A stretch of 64,000 bases of DNA from NCBI GenBank assembly GCA_036583965.1, contig JAZBQD010000014.1, positions 45,131,490 through 45,195,489 on the forward strand, given 5' to 3'. The position numbers were made by a program, and so were the translations under genes. The DNA comes from Prunella strophiata. Lineage: Eukaryota > Chordata > Aves > Passeriformes > Prunellidae. A model generated the notes under the pieces. The model saw only the letters and a list, made by a program, of their open reading frames with translations. It was not told the origin of the DNA and made no database searches. Position 1 is the first letter of the stretch. The number at the start of each line of letters is the position of its first letter. Below are positions 14,701 to 28,404 of the stretch, piece by piece.

Positions 14701-17700
14701 CTAAACTAGGGTAGTATATGCATATTGATTCAACAGGTCAAAACCCCACATTCATAGTTTTGCATAGTCAACAAAGCACTTGCCTGGGACAGGTAAATCT
14801 GAATCATATTCCTGATTCTAAAGACCTATATTTTTATCTGAAGTGTTTAATGGAGTCAGAGCTAGATGTAGAACCAGACTGATTTTCAAGTGATTTTCTT
14901 AAATGTAGTCTAAAGCCATGTTCATATTCTCTGGACCAGTGAGTGTTGAACTACTTCATGCTATATTACCTCCAGGAGGGTCTTCAGAATACCTTGGAGT
15001 GTAATAATAAAATATTCACAGAAGGGATGTGATTTCAAATCTTTGCAGACAGAAGAGGCAGTTATCCCCATATCCCCTGTCTCTCCTTTCCTTCCTCCTT
15101 AACCTGAACCTATTGAAACACACGTGGCTAAAGAAAGAAGAGAGTTTGGATTTTTGCATCTTGGATTAGACACAACTGTTTCTTCTAAATCCATCTAAAG
15201 TTATTTGCAGAGCAAGCCCTTTTCTACACCTGGAGACAGAACTCTGTGGTGCTGTCAGGGCCTGTAGCTGAGACTGCTCTGAGCAGGCAGTGTCACTGAG
15301 CAGCATGTCTGCAGCCACTCTAGAGCACTGACCTACTGTGCTCGTGGTAAGTCTTCTTTTCACCGGGAATTTCACCTCTCTCTTCAAGATGGTGTTTCCC
15401 TCTCTGCTCTGTACAGTGAGTCATTCACATCCACAAGAGACTGAGCCAAATTTATCCACCTGGCATATTTTATAACCTGTGTTAATGGCTGTTCATTCAA
15501 TACCATCTTCGCTGTTACTTCTTTATGTGACTGTCCCCAAACATTTTATAAAGTGCACTGTATTTAGCTTAAACACTCGCTGCATTGCTCAGTACCATGA
15601 CACTGCTGTTTTTCTGTTGACTTAGCCCCAGGTGTTCCATTCAACTTGAATATTTGATGCAATTTTCAACACACACAAAAATCCATGACTAATTTAAACA
15701 TCTCAAATTCTCCTTTCACCAAAGATGTAAATCAAATTTCATTATATGCAATTATGCTGCTTATTTCAGACTACTTTCATTATTGATTTTTTTACACATT
15801 AACAATTTAGGTATCAAGAGTACTGGTAGAAGAGGTTGCTTAACATTGTTCAAACCTCAATCATTGTAAACTGCCTGGAAGCAAACTTGCTACTCCACAG
15901 TTATTTTTCAAGATACAAAAAGCCCAGGACCAGAAAGAAGGTGGATGAAAGGATTTATATATTCCTCAGAAAATCTTTCCCGGTTCAATGTCAATTTTGG
16001 TACCAAAAATAAGGCAGGATTCACTGAACCTTTTATTATTATTGATCAAAATTGATATTTGTATGACAGTGTGTTTACATATACATATAAAATTATATAT
16101 ACAGATAAACAAACATATTAATAAGTTTTCAGGCTAGAATTTGATCAAAAATTGACAAGGGAATGGTTCTGATATTCCTCCAGAATACAAAAGAACAAAG
16201 AACAAGCTTTTCCCTTCTTTAATTCAGTATATAAATATTTGACAATCCATTTGAATGAACTTTAAATCTATGGTTACTCCATGGGCAGTGCTTCTCCACA
16301 TCAGGCTGTTCTTTGCATATATTAAAAATATTCAGAAAATGTTTCTGAGCCGTGGTTTCTTGTCTCTCAAGTGAGCAAAAGTTGACATATGGGAATCTTC
16401 CTGAACTTCTCTTCAAATGCTTTAAAAGTTTTCTATGATGCTAAAGTACCTTTGCACAGCATTTCTAGAAAAAGTTTGATGACTTCTAAAAATCAGGGCC
16501 CTAAATTTTATTTTATACATTTATGCTTGGAGTTACACACACAGATTTATAATCAGAATTGTAGGTGCCTTTTATCCAATAAACACCTCAAAACCATTTC
16601 ATTTTGCAATTCTTTCAGTTAACATGTTCTCTCATTGATATGCTTTCTCAGATACGAAGGTCTACATAAAAATTTTTGAACAAATTATTATGGTAGTTCC
16701 ATTGCCTTTTTTCTTTTTCTTTTTTTTTTTTTCTCAGAAAAAAATATCATTTAAACGTGTTGATATGATGTGAAGCACAATATTGCATGTGAGAAAAATG
16801 TCATGATAATTTTTCATCAAATTGCCATTTTTAAATATCTACAGTTAAGTTAAAATAAAAATAATTCACATTTCTCTGATTTAAATAGTCTATTAACATT
16901 TTATAATAATGATGATTATTAACAGTTATTCTGTACAGTAAAATAAAATTTATTGTGTTTTCTTTTTCCTGTTATTCAAAACTGCTGATTTTTATGGTAT
17001 GGTTAAGGACATAGCACCATTAAGGTGAGATTCATGGCTGTGTACAGTTTATGTATACTTGAAGTGAAACATTTTCAAGTCTTTCTTTTGGGGACTTAAA
17101 GATATTTTTCGTTGTGTCTAACATTTCATCTACTTTCCCAATCATCACGGTTTGAGTAAATCCCTCAGTTTCTCAAGATTTTGGTCTTTGGAAATGGTAT
17201 AAATAAATGTATATCCATGAAGGGCAGTAGAATTAAAGTAGAATTATTTTAGTTGTAGTTCTGAATTGTTTGCCCTATGCACAAGATTTCATTTAAGTTT
17301 TTAGATATATTTATCATAAATTTTCCCTCAGATCCCCTTTGTTTCACAGTTAAACATCAAGAAGTAGGATTATGGCCCAACATTTGTGATTTTACAGGTT
17401 TTGCAGTCTATGTCATCCAGCTAACCAGGTGTTCAAGATGGCTACCTTAAGAAATTAATTCCTTTTATCTAATGAGTGTCAGTGGAAAATGAAAGTTTAA
17501 TTACAGAAAAAGTTACTCTATATGGGGTTATTTGAGGACAGAATTTAATAAAAGTATTCTTTAATAATATTATGCTAGGTCACAAGCTGAAGTTTAGTCT
17601 TTTGTATCTGATAAGAATGATATCATCTTAAAGGGAAGAAGGTATAATGAAGTTCATGTAGACAATTTTTCCATTCAGAACTAGCAAATAAATTATCCTA

Positions 17701-18510
17701 TATTAATTTTTCATCTACAGCATTGAAAATTCCCTAAACCTTAAACCTGAGAAAAATGTTATATGCTGCAAAGATGTGATACAATATTTCCTTTAATAAA
17801 AAAGAAGCAACAGATTAGTATTTGAATTCTAGAGCTCCCTCAGCCCCTCAACAGTTCCTCTCAGATTTTTGACATGTTTAAACTATAGTATCATGAACTG
17901 ATACTATATTTTTGATAATCTTAGTTCATGGTTTAGTATTCCCACAATCACTATTTTTTTTAATTAAAAGTGGTTTATCAGAACTTTTTTGAAAATAGGC
18001 AAGGATAAATGTATCTTAACTGAATGAAAGTTCAGATAAATGCCCACAGTGGTAGAATGCGAAAGTATGTACAAACGAAATGTTTTCTGTTTACTCCATC
18101 TCATTCCTCCAGGACTAAAATGCAAAATGAACCAAAAATGGTTTTGCAAATGAGCGTGCAGGACTTGATCAAGAAAATGAAAATGGGAAATTAAAGAAAA
18201 GACACCTCAGATTTTCAGTTGCACTGTCAGTAAGTCCCAGTTTGTTGCTTGACAAACAAGTTTTCATGCAGAAGTTTCACTGTATGATTTGATGAGTTTG
18301 GGGGAAATTTAAAGTTTTATTAATTTCAGACCTCCTTTGACATTCTCATCAGGTTGTAGTGCAAAATTCAGTGCTACCAAACCCACTTTCCATAATCACA
18401 TAGGAATATAAAGAGCACTTGTTGTACATGATAATGGAAGTTTGTGAGAAGACTCATCCATACAGGTCTTGTTGTGTCTGAATGAATACTTCTGGAGAGC
18501 TGTGGTAAGT
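8747..18510. other. Unique AT-rich region without a recognised gene
   Basis: No coding exon or known repeat was recognised. T runs occur at about 9549-9562, 14039-14055, 14537-14550 and 16718-16732. A somewhat GC-richer patch at about 15180-15420 contains splice-donor-like GTAAGT but no convincing exon. Part of it (about 9900-10230) looks like a possible conserved regulatory element and is described under findings. Confidence 0.55.
9982..9996. repeat. Short perfect inverted repeat (7+1+7)
   Basis: AGGTAAC and GTTACCT flank a single T. The dyad sits inside the AT-rich stretch with several homeodomain-type TAATTA sites. It could be a dimeric protein-binding site, but a chance dyad of this length is also possible. 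Confidence 0.4.
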
Positions 18511-18539
18511 CCTTCCCACCCTGAAGAAGGGTGGGAAGG
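18511..18539. repeat. Perfect 11-bp inverted repeat with 7-nt loop
   Basis: CCTTCCCACCC (18511-18521) and its exact reverse complement GGGTGGGAAGG (18529-18539) flank the loop TGAAGAA. The stem is GC-rich, in contrast with the AT-rich surroundings, and would fold as a stable hairpin in single-stranded DNA or RNA. It abuts a 14-bp tandem duplication that shares the TGAAGAAGGGTG words, so it may have formed during local rearrangement or template switching. Confidence 0.88.
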
Positions 18540-18565
18540 TGTCTGAAGAAGGGTGTCTGAAGAAG
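18538..18565. repeat. Tandem duplication, 14-bp unit, two copies
   Basis: The unit GGTGTCTGAAGAAG occurs twice without spacing (18538-18551 and 18552-18565). It overlaps the right arm of the neighbouring hairpin by two bases. Both share the CTGAAGAAGGGTG words, which points to one complex local mutation event. Confidence 0.88.
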
Positions 18566-20521
18566 TTGATGAGATGCTGTTATTTAAACCCAACTCTATA
18601 GATGTATTTAACAAGTCTTTCAAACAAAATTTAATAATTTTCATAAAGGCCAAGCATTTATTTGTCCCAAAAATGCGCATTTCCAGTTGGAAATTATTAT
18701 AATAGTTACAATATTCTACTTTTTGTCTATTTTTTAGCTTTACAATAGAAAACAACTAGTCTGGTATAATATCAGACTTTACCAGATGAAATTTCAACCA
18801 CAAATCTACATTCATGGAGGTTTTTTTCAGATACATTATACAGAACAGTTTTAGGACAACCTGAAATGTAAGCTTTTTCTTTTCTGAGCTTTATAATTAG
18901 TTCTTATCTAAAGATTAAATCTTTAAAACATGGATCTTTAGATCCATGTCATTATGAAATAAAATAATCTGAACTTCAACATTCTTGCTGTTGGTTAACC
19001 AGTCTTTTACAAGACTATTATTGTTCAATTTAGAAAGCTATGGTGGTGGGTGATAATATTTTGTGCTTCTAAATTTTACAAGGCCTTTTCAACCCAGAGA
19101 ATCTATTTCAGTCATTACAATTTAGTAACCTTCAGCTGACAATGTCATAAGATCTGGATGTTTTAGTCAAAATATTATTTCTCTTTATTTCAACAACTAC
19201 TCAAACCCCAAAAATACTCTTTCCAGTAACATAGCAGCAGGCTGAGTTGTTCAGTACAGGTATGATTATATGTTGAAACAGATACAAAAATAAATCAAAG
19301 AAAACTTTTTCTGAAGGCCAGGAATTGTAAGTAGAGTTTCTGTATAGTCACTCTTTCAATAGCAGCTATTTTTCCTCTGTACAGTATAGATAATGGATTT
19401 TTGCAGTGGCATTTATTTCTCTACAATTTTTTCCTGGAATATTTATATCCTTTTTTTTCCCCTCATCCTAAGTCTCATATCATTGTGCTCTATTGTCACC
19501 TGGGGACTGAATTGGCTGTGCAGGTCCAATTAATTTCCACTGGTATTGGATGACATCAGTTTCATCACATTTATGTCACTGTGTTCCCACAGCTTTGGCT
19601 TTTGGGTAAGGACACTTCTGGAATTCCATGAGCATTTTCATGGACTACTGAAATACTGTCTCTGGAAAAGGAAAAAAACGAAAGGGTGCTGGTTATTTCC
19701 AATCAGTTTTCTACTCCTTGATTGCTAAGCCAAAATGCTTGCAAAATTGCAGTCTCTGTAGAAAATCTGTGATTGAAGGACAAATCAGGAATAATTTCTC
19801 AGGGAGCTGAAACATTTGATCTTCAAATGGCTGCTTCTAGAGTCTTGCCAAGAGTCACCTGGAAGGGATAAAGCTAAAAATATAATTACAGGAAAAAGCA
19901 AATCTTAGGGGTGTTTTACTGCTAATAGAGATGTTGTTGTGTTACCTACCAGTCATTCTGAAGGTGTGGCAGCTTGTGGATCAACTAGTTTAACAAATGA
20001 GAAAAGATTGTTTCTCTCAAAGAACAAGATTATAGAAGGTAAGTTTTGAAGTGGGTATGGAGTCTCAAACTCAAGCCCTTAGCAGTATTTATATGCAGTA
20101 ATAAATAAAAGGTACATAAAGTACCTCTCAATCTACAGTCTGGCAATTAACTGCTTGGTAGTACCTTAGAGGTAAGGCAGTATTCTGTACTGAAGATACT
20201 ATTTTTTGGGGGGTTGTTGGAGTAGGTGCCTTTAGGCAGCCTGTTGTTAAAACAAAATTGTTTTTCTGGATGGAACTGTAATATCTGTTACTGTTACAAG
20301 ATTAGTTAGTGAAATTGGCTAAATGGTCATTTACTTCACTGGTTATTGTTATCTACATATGCTTTCTAGAAAACACATATTTCCACTGAGGCCTAAAACT
20401 TCTGAGTTAAATACAAATGATCACAGTATCTACTTTAGTGAGGAAAGCTGCTTTAAGTCTTGCAGGCCAAACACCACTGAAAAATTATATAGGCTATTTA
20501 TGTAGCGATCTGAAGGAAGTG
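18566..20521. other. Unique AT-rich region without a recognised gene
   Basis: No exon, RNA gene or named repeat was seen. It contains a perfect 9-bp hairpin (ACATGGATC / GATCCATGT, loop TTTA) at 18928-18949. Confidence 0.6.
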
Positions 20522-20787
20522 TGTCAAAAGGATGGACCAGACTCTTTTCAGTGGTCCCAAGCAATAGGGACAAGAGGCAACGGATCAAAACTGATGCACA
20601 GAAAGTTCCACCTAAAGAAGAACTTCTTTATTGTATAGGGGACCTGAGCACTGAATCAGATTGTATCAGAGTATTGTGGAGTCTCCCTCACTGGAGATAT
20701 CCAAGAACCATCTGGACACAATTCTGTGCCACGTGCTCAGGGATGACCCTGCTTAAGCAAGGAGCTTGGACCAGATGACCCTCTGTG
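20522..20787 (+). mobile_element. CR1 LINE fragment, 3' end
   Basis: This is a 5'-truncated CR1 copy in the plus orientation. Diagnostic blocks, in order, are 'aaaggatggaccagactctt', 'caagaggcaacgg', 'agaagaacttcttta', 'gtggagtctccctcactgga', 'ggatgaccctgcttaagcaa' and 'ggaccagatgaccctctgtg'. The 5' half corresponds to the end of ORF2 (the reverse-transcriptase protein). The reading frame is broken and the final short repeat tail is not visible, so this is a dead relic. Confidence 0.93.
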
Positions 20788-23700
20788 AAAACATTAAAGA
20801 AAGACTTTTTTACTTCTGCTTACTTCCAAATTTAAAGGTAAATAAATAAGACTTGCACATATATTCATTAAAAATTTAATACAAACAAAAATATTAATAA
20901 AACATTTCAACTGGTAATGGAACAAGCAATGTTTGATAACAATATAAACTCTCAAATTTTGTTCAGGGCTAAGAAACCCCAGGTATTTACATGCATGGTG
21001 TATTTACATGTACAGTGATTATCTGAAAAAGGAAAGAAATTATTGAAGGCGATATAAAACATTGTTTTATAAAACATGCATAATAACCTGAGTAAAAACA
21101 AAAAAGCACCAGTTAGAACAGGGGAAAGTTAAAATCTGGGAAAAAAGAAAAGCAGGTACAGGGAAAACACAGAATCTTGAAAGTAACCTCTTGAAGCTAG
21201 AACTCCTTTCAAAAATATTTGATACTATTTTGCAAATTATATCAGCAGTGATAAGCTTACACTTGATTTTAATATTAATGATTAGAGAAATTAACTAGTA
21301 GTTGGATGGAATAATCACTTGCCCATAAGAATAAAAAAATCTAGTGAAATAGGCTCTCTGCAAAGGAATGGGCTATGTAGGACTGTGAGGCCAAAATCCC
21401 ATTGTAGAGAAGTGAAAATACTGGCCATGTTCTGATCAGTATAAACCAGCATGTTTTACTGGCTTGTTTCTTTTTCATCATTGACATATGCCTGCACTTG
21501 AACCAAATAACTGACAGTGAACCTATGGAATGATTTTCAATGTCTGTGTTTGCAGAGCATGAACTTCATAAAATTATAATCAAACTAGTTTTAGTTTAAT
21601 GATAGCCTTATAGTAGTGCAGTAAATTTTCCTCCACTGCCCTGGTGAATGATCTCCACTTCTTTTACCTGTGACAGGTCCCAATTCCACACATTTGTTCT
21701 GAAAAGCTGTAGCAAAACCAGAAGAGTGACAGCAGATAAAGAGCTTGTAGGCCTATTTGAAAGGCTTCAGAGGCACTGAAAGAAATGGCAGGAAAAGTGA
21801 CAGAGCATGTGAAACCAGCTCTACTGGCTTAGGTCAAAGATTTAAGTACCTTGCCTACATTAGCAGCTAAAAGACTACAAAGATAGGAGAATTAAATTTA
21901 GCATGTATGGTAGATTTTTTTACACTGTCAATCCATAACCATTTTGGAAGCTTTCTAAGCCATGCCTCACTTCTGTGTATCATTAGATTTCTCTTCCTTA
22001 CACACATCTAGTCTGCCCTTCAACTAGTTTAAACTGTCATCTTTCCAGATTGGATATGGTAGGAAGAATTGTGACCTTTACTACTATTGTTATTTTATCA
22101 TCATCATTATTTAATTTCTGATAATATATTTGATTCAGTCTCTTATAATCACCTTGACTTTGTAGACCTGTATCATATCTCCCTTGATTGCTTGATAGTC
22201 CTAATTTATGTAGTTGTTTCTTGGATGCAAGAAGGCCCATCATTGTGATTAATGTAGAGACCTTCTTGAACCTGACTTTTCAACCTGCCCTTATATCCCT
22301 GAGATAGGGAACCAGGATTTAAGTAGAAGGTAAAACATAAATTTATTCCATGACACAGTAATTTTCTATGTTTTATACTTCACTTCTCTCCTAATAACTT
22401 CTGACATGCAATTTACATTTTTTGCTTTACTTAATTTGCTTTCTCTAGGAGCACTTGGAGAAAGATTGACAAAGAATAAAGTTACTGAAAATATATGGAA
22501 GAGAATCAGTTCTTTGCAGTTTAACAAAGGTTTATTTGGCTAGAAGGCAATGACATGTAAAAAACCAGAATTTTTAGATTTCATGGTAGAAAATGATCTT
22601 AAGGACATTAGATCATTGTCAAAATTTCTGGTTGTAACTATATTTTTTATTGTGGTAGAAATCACAATTTGCTACAGCTTTTGAATGCTGAAATAAGAAG
22701 ACTGCAATATGCGGCCTGACTATGACAGTCCCACGGATAACTTGTACATCAGGACCCTTCATGCTTACTTCCTGATAAATGGTGATATTTCTTCAGAAGC
22801 TATCCCGTTCTAACAAATTATAAAGTAATCTAGACATGATAATGCAAAACTATTACACCTTAAGGAGTTCAAGCCTATTGACAATTCAATATTATACACA
22901 AAATCAGAACTGAATTAGTAGCAATCCACTTTCTTAGAAAGGTTGTTGTGGTATTGCTAGCAGGTGTTTTGAAAAATGTGCCAAAAACTCATTATAGTGA
23001 TTAAACTTCAACCAATATTAACAGGTGTTTTCCTCCCTTACTGGTAAAGACACTGCATGGCTTGATAATATTTTGATTAACAGATTATAAATGCTCATTT
23101 CTTGCCCTAAATTTGCTCAACCTCTCAAAGCAAAATTTAGAATAGTGTCCCCAGAATGAAGTGTTTTTAAACTGTTGGTCGTGGAACAGTTGTCTAAAGC
23201 TTGCTGTATAGAGCTCTTTCCACTTTTGTTCCTAAGGTATTGCTCCTAACGTAACTTTCCATACATATCCAAAAAGAGACATGGAAAACAGATGGATGGC
23301 GAAAAGGGATACATAAGACAATTGCTAAAGTAAGCTTTTAACTAATTTACCATGCTGATTCTGCTATCATAGCTTTTGCATAATTGAAAATTCAACTTGA
23401 AATATGATCTGGTAGTGACTAGTAACTTAGCCCTGACTGCTGAAGCTCTGTCAGTGGATGCACATCTGTAGACATGATAAGTCTTGATTGTGACAGTTGC
23501 CTATATGAATTGATTGTAGAAGTGGAACTCTAAGTGGTATTTTGAAAATCATTCCCTGGGATACTGTAGGTATCGTAGCTTGGGTCAAACGGTGTATCCA
23601 CTGCTTTGGAACTCCTCTAAGGGAGTACTATATGGCCTAAGTGCAGCACTGCACCTTTCTATACTGGCAATTACAAATTATAGTGGTATGTCAGCAATGG

Positions 23701-26700
23701 AAAGCAATAAAAATCTAAAGAATTTTGTACATATTTTAAAAAAAAAGTATTTACTATTTGCCAGCAAATAAGATTGCACATATATAGTCATCAAAACTTT
23801 TTGTTACGCCTTCTTTGTAAGTAAACATTTTGGTATACATTGTGTTCATGCTATTTGTCTGAGGGGAAAATTAGTCTCAGAATATTCAGCTGGAGTTGGA
23901 TAGGTCAAGGTACTTTGTTAATCCTAAATTAGGAGTTGAACTCTGAGTGGTCAAAATTCTTGGAAGGTCAGGCAGTGAGGGTGTCTGGAACAAGGCTGCT
24001 TATGAAAGGAGGGACTGCCATGAGAACACCAGCTATTGGTACTTGAAATGAGGACAAATTCATGTGAATGAACTATAGTAAATGGATATTCAACTGACTT
24101 TCCCTATGGACAATCTGACTTGATTAGCTGGAATACTGAAGACAGAAGCCTCTGTTTCTTTCAGAGCTATGAATGATAGACTACTCCCAGGTGAGACAGA
24201 AGGGCCCTGAGCCAGCTGGGGAGCTTTCAGAAGAGTTGTCTTTCTACATAGTAAATGGCTTCTTTGAGGGAAGCAGTTAACAATGATAGTGACAACAATA
24301 TTGGAAAGTGACTTTGTAAAGCTTGATTTAGTTCAAATTATGTTTTGTTTAGCCTTATGAGGCTGGAAAACCATTTATAATCTGACATGAAAATCAAGGT
24401 TCTTCTTCAGGGAGAGGAATAGGATTTTTTCAGACCATGACTTAGCATTTATGTCCTGCTACTGTTTTGTATCTTGTAGGCTGTCTGGGAAACTTTGGTA
24501 TGAGAAAATAATTGAGCATTTCACATTTAGACAAACATACCTGACAGGGCATTCCAGCATTATGCATTTAAAGGAAGTTTCCACTTTCCTTATTTCTCAA
24601 TCACTCCTGAGAGAAAATATCAGTATCAACAGATACTGATAACAGTAAAACAACCATGCGAAGTAGAACACACAGTTAACACTGACATTAACTTTTTTTT
24701 AGTGGCATTACAGAGGTGCTCTAGTATAACAGAAATGCATTATAATAATAAGGGTTACATTACTGAAGTGCTTGAGTTTTCTTTTACCCTAGAGATATTA
24801 CCCTGTAATTTCTTCAGTGTTCCCTGTAAATAAAGAGGGTTTTTCTTTATTTAAGATTTCATAAATTGCATATTTCTGATCCAAACAAAGTAACTTGTGA
24901 CTTGGCTTTCCTCAGGGTATTGTTCAGGAGCACTGCTATCCCTGCCTCCTCCATTTTGAGGTATAGAATCAGGGTTGTGTACACAAGTATCTATTGCATA
25001 CACATTACCACATATTGAGGATTTGGAGGAAGAATCTAGCTCTGTAATATGACATGTGTTAGCGATCACAGCAACTTTTGGTGTAATCTTTTTAGTAGTA
25101 TTTCCACCATTTTCATATAAACAAGCACAAAAGATTCAGAACAATGGGAATTTAGGCCCTTCATCTAAGAAGAAGTGAGCTCAACATGGAATTATTTGGG
25201 ATTAATACACCTTCCTAATCAGCTCAGCAGAGGATTTATTTTAAATTAACACAGTTCATGAAAACACAAGCTTTGTGGTTAAGGTGTTATAAATGGTGTA
25301 CAGTCTTTAGCTAAGCCTGTTAGTGGCATGAAAATAACGCTTCTGTTTCGTAAAAAATATTTATCAACTAAGCCTCAGAAACCTGCTATTTGACTTTGTT
25401 GAAGAAAAACACAAATGAACACATTCATTAATATAGAATGTTGAAGATTATTTCTCTTATATACAACTGCTATGATTTAGCAGTTGATTTATTGAATATG
25501 ATTTATTTTGAAATAAGTTGTGAGTGAAGGTGTGTGATGCTTAGCACAGTTTTTAACCAACACATTAAATCCTGGAATCAACAAACTACTGTTTGCGGTA
25601 AGTCCAACCCTCTATGAGAGACATGTATTCCCTTAGCAGAAGAAGGTTCAACATGGTGTAGCTCTGTATTATGCTGATCCCATTGCTATTAATGGACCAC
25701 AGCCTTGTACTAGCTGTGGTTGAGTTTAAATGCTGTTAAGTGCTGTTGGGCCTTTGGCCATAATGAGTCAAGTCTCGGCTCAGTTAGCATATGCATCTAC
25801 TCTGAAACTTGTGACTCAGCAGAAGGGTCTTCCATATTTTTTTCATTATCCTTTCCTATAATTTTCTTCCTGTCCCATCCTACCACCCCCAACACCCTCT
25901 ACAAGTCTCTGCATAGATAGTTTTGTATTGTTAACAACACAGACAAAGTTACTAGTTATAACAGCAAGTTCCAAAATGCTACCTTGCTGTAAAAAGTCCA
26001 TACCTTTTACAAGTTCTCTTCTTAGCAATGCTGACTGCATTCTTCCTCTTTGCCACAGCACTGCCAACTGAATCCTGTCTCTTCCTATTTTCCTGGTCCT
26101 CCTCTTATATTACTCAAATTCATTGGAGGTACCAGTGTCCTATTAAGGGACACACCTGTTCTAAATCTTAGAAATCAGACCAGCTGCAACTCTTTAAGGG
26201 AGGTAAAATTACCCTCAGTAATCTGAATTATCTCCCACAGTTTTGGGTTTTAATTGATTGACTTGAGATTTTTTTTTGCTTGCTTTTTCTTGGTGTGCTT
26301 TAACCATCTAGAAAAGGAAGACTTAATCTTGCCAGCAAACTTTGTCATGCTGCCTCTGATATTAAACCTGTTTTTGCCAATACCTTTGATGGTGATTCTT
26401 TAAGCAGCCTTGAAAGACTCATTTATGAGAGTTATATAAAGGCCTAAGCATTAGCCTAAGCATTTGCTTGGCCTGTCTAGACTTGTCTGCTTATAGTATA
26501 GCTAATCTTGGTTGAAGTGGAAAATTGGACAATAGTTAGGTGACTAGAATTTAACTTGCTTTAACTGGCTTTATTTTAACTTTACACATCTAGATAGTTT
26601 TAGCCTGAAGAAATTACAACATATACTGCAAGTGTCTAACGGTCAAAGTTTTGAGTTTAACATTTGTTAGACACACTTCCCAGAACAGCCATCAGAGTTT

Positions 26701-28368
26701 TTCTCTTAGCAGATGCCTTCAGTCAACAAATATTTCTCCTCTTCAGAGGAATAACTTTGGTTTATAGGACAGTTTGCTAGGAAAGGTGCACAGCTGAAGC
26801 TGCTGTGATGCATGAATTTTGCCAGAGCACATGTTTTTTCCAGACAGTGGTTGGTAATGCTTTAGAACCCTGGCTGTTGCTGAAATAACATTGCAAACCT
26901 GCACCTGCTACATATTGCCAAAAATACCACAGGGTGGGAACAGTTGGTCTTCTGGGTAGGTTTGACTTTTTCTAATCCAGTCCTTGCTGTTCCTCACTTG
27001 ACCTTTGATTTATTTTTTTTTCTGTGTTCTTGAAAACAGTGCAAGTGGCCAAACATATTGGAATTCCCTAATACTGAGGAGAGAAATAGAAGAAGACAGG
27101 GTTCCTGTGGGAGAAGGGCAGGTGGCAACAGCAAAGGTAGAGTTTACTTTAATAGATTTTCCACATCCATGAAGGATTGAGAGGGAGCAAAATAAATAAT
27201 TTCCTTTGCTCTGAGCAGATAGGTTAAATCACATTGCCTTGCTCCAACATTCCTCATCTAGAAAAACAAAATCCTGGACAGCAGTCATAGTCCTGTAGTG
27301 CTAAGCCTTGCCAAAAAACACACTGAGGGTTATTTGCTCCATGTACAGGAGCTCACTGTGCCCAAAGCAAAATAGATGCATCTCCGTGCCCCAGGCACAC
27401 ACGACAACAAATCTCTTCTGGATATCTGAGAGGAAGGATTGATCATGCGGAATACCTGAGTCAGATTAAATTTCAGAGAAGGAAGGAGGTTGTAGATATA
27501 TCCTGAACTGTTTCTTAGACATTTAAAGTAAGCACTACAAAACAACCTACTTATTTTGAACAAGGTTATTTCAGATTTCATGAGATTTCCCTGCTCAGCT
27601 CTCCCCCAAGCACTGTATGCCAGAAGTAATCAAGAATTGAAACAGATGTGCTGGCAAGCAACGTGAGCTAGTAGACCAGAAATCCTCATGCAGACTCCTT
27701 TCTCTAAACTTGGACAGCTTTTACCTATGTGAGCAATCCTGTACCACTGCTGCAGCCTGGAAAGTGAACCTGCTCTCTGGCCACAGAGGATTTGAGAGCA
27801 GCCAGCTTTAGCTCTCATTAATTTTTGGTTCTTAAGAAATTGATAAGGAGTGTAAATAAAACATGTAGTACACACTGTCCACCAAGTAGTTGGGTTTTCA
27901 GTTTCTGAGGATGCTTCTTTATTTTTCAGCCTTGAGAGAGACAAAAGTGCTTACATCCTTTGTTCCTTTATTTCCAGACTGTAAGGAAGAGAGCGGTGTA
28001 CAACATACCCCTCATTCAAGACAGATTATCTACATCTCTTTTTGGAAGAAGGACACAAGGATATTTTGAGCCCATCATAACTATTAACAAGGTAAAGGAT
28101 GAGTAATATCTTACAAAATATATCCCAGAACAGGTCTTCAAATCTTCCAGAACCATCTCCTTGGGCAGAAACAACTCATCAATTCTTTCAACTTTAGGGC
28201 CATAATGATAAAGGAACCTATATCCCATGATATGTTGGTGGAGTCTTGTTTTTTTCAAGGAAGTGCTTTACATTTTTCTTCATTTTAAGAATTGATGTTA
28301 ATTAGTAATTGTTACTAATCACTGACATATGAATCTCCTGCTATTTCCAGCTACATCTTCCCTTCCAG
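20788..28368. other. Unique region without a recognised gene
   Basis: I saw no coding exon, RNA gene or repeat family I can name. The interval becomes moderately GC-richer from about 26690 to 28010, with open frames of 83 and 104 codons on the minus strand (27330-27581 and 27630-27944). These have no recognisable domain and no good splice context. Confidence 0.55.

Positions 28369-28402
<34 letters not shown>
28369..28402. repeat. Poly(A) homopolymer, 34 A
   Basis: This is an uninterrupted run of 34 A followed by 'gaaggg' and another short A run. No target-site duplication or upstream mRNA-like sequence was found, so I treat it as a simple homopolymer rather than the tail of a retrocopy. The length in the assembly may be inexact. 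Confidence 0.9.

Positions 28403-28404
<2 letters not shown>

Noticed and set aside
18396..18755. Longest open frame in the window (119 codons, minus strand).
   Set aside because: It runs across the hairpin and tandem duplication, has no recognisable domain, and a frame of this length is expected by chance in 64 kb of six-frame reading.
26431..26462. Near-repeat 'gcctaagcatt' occurring twice.
   Set aside because: The copies are short, and nothing else supports a functional or structural role.
28369..28402. 34-A run considered as the tail of a processed retrocopy.
   Set aside because: No mRNA-like sequence, polyadenylation signal or target-site duplication was found upstream; retrocopies are rare in birds.
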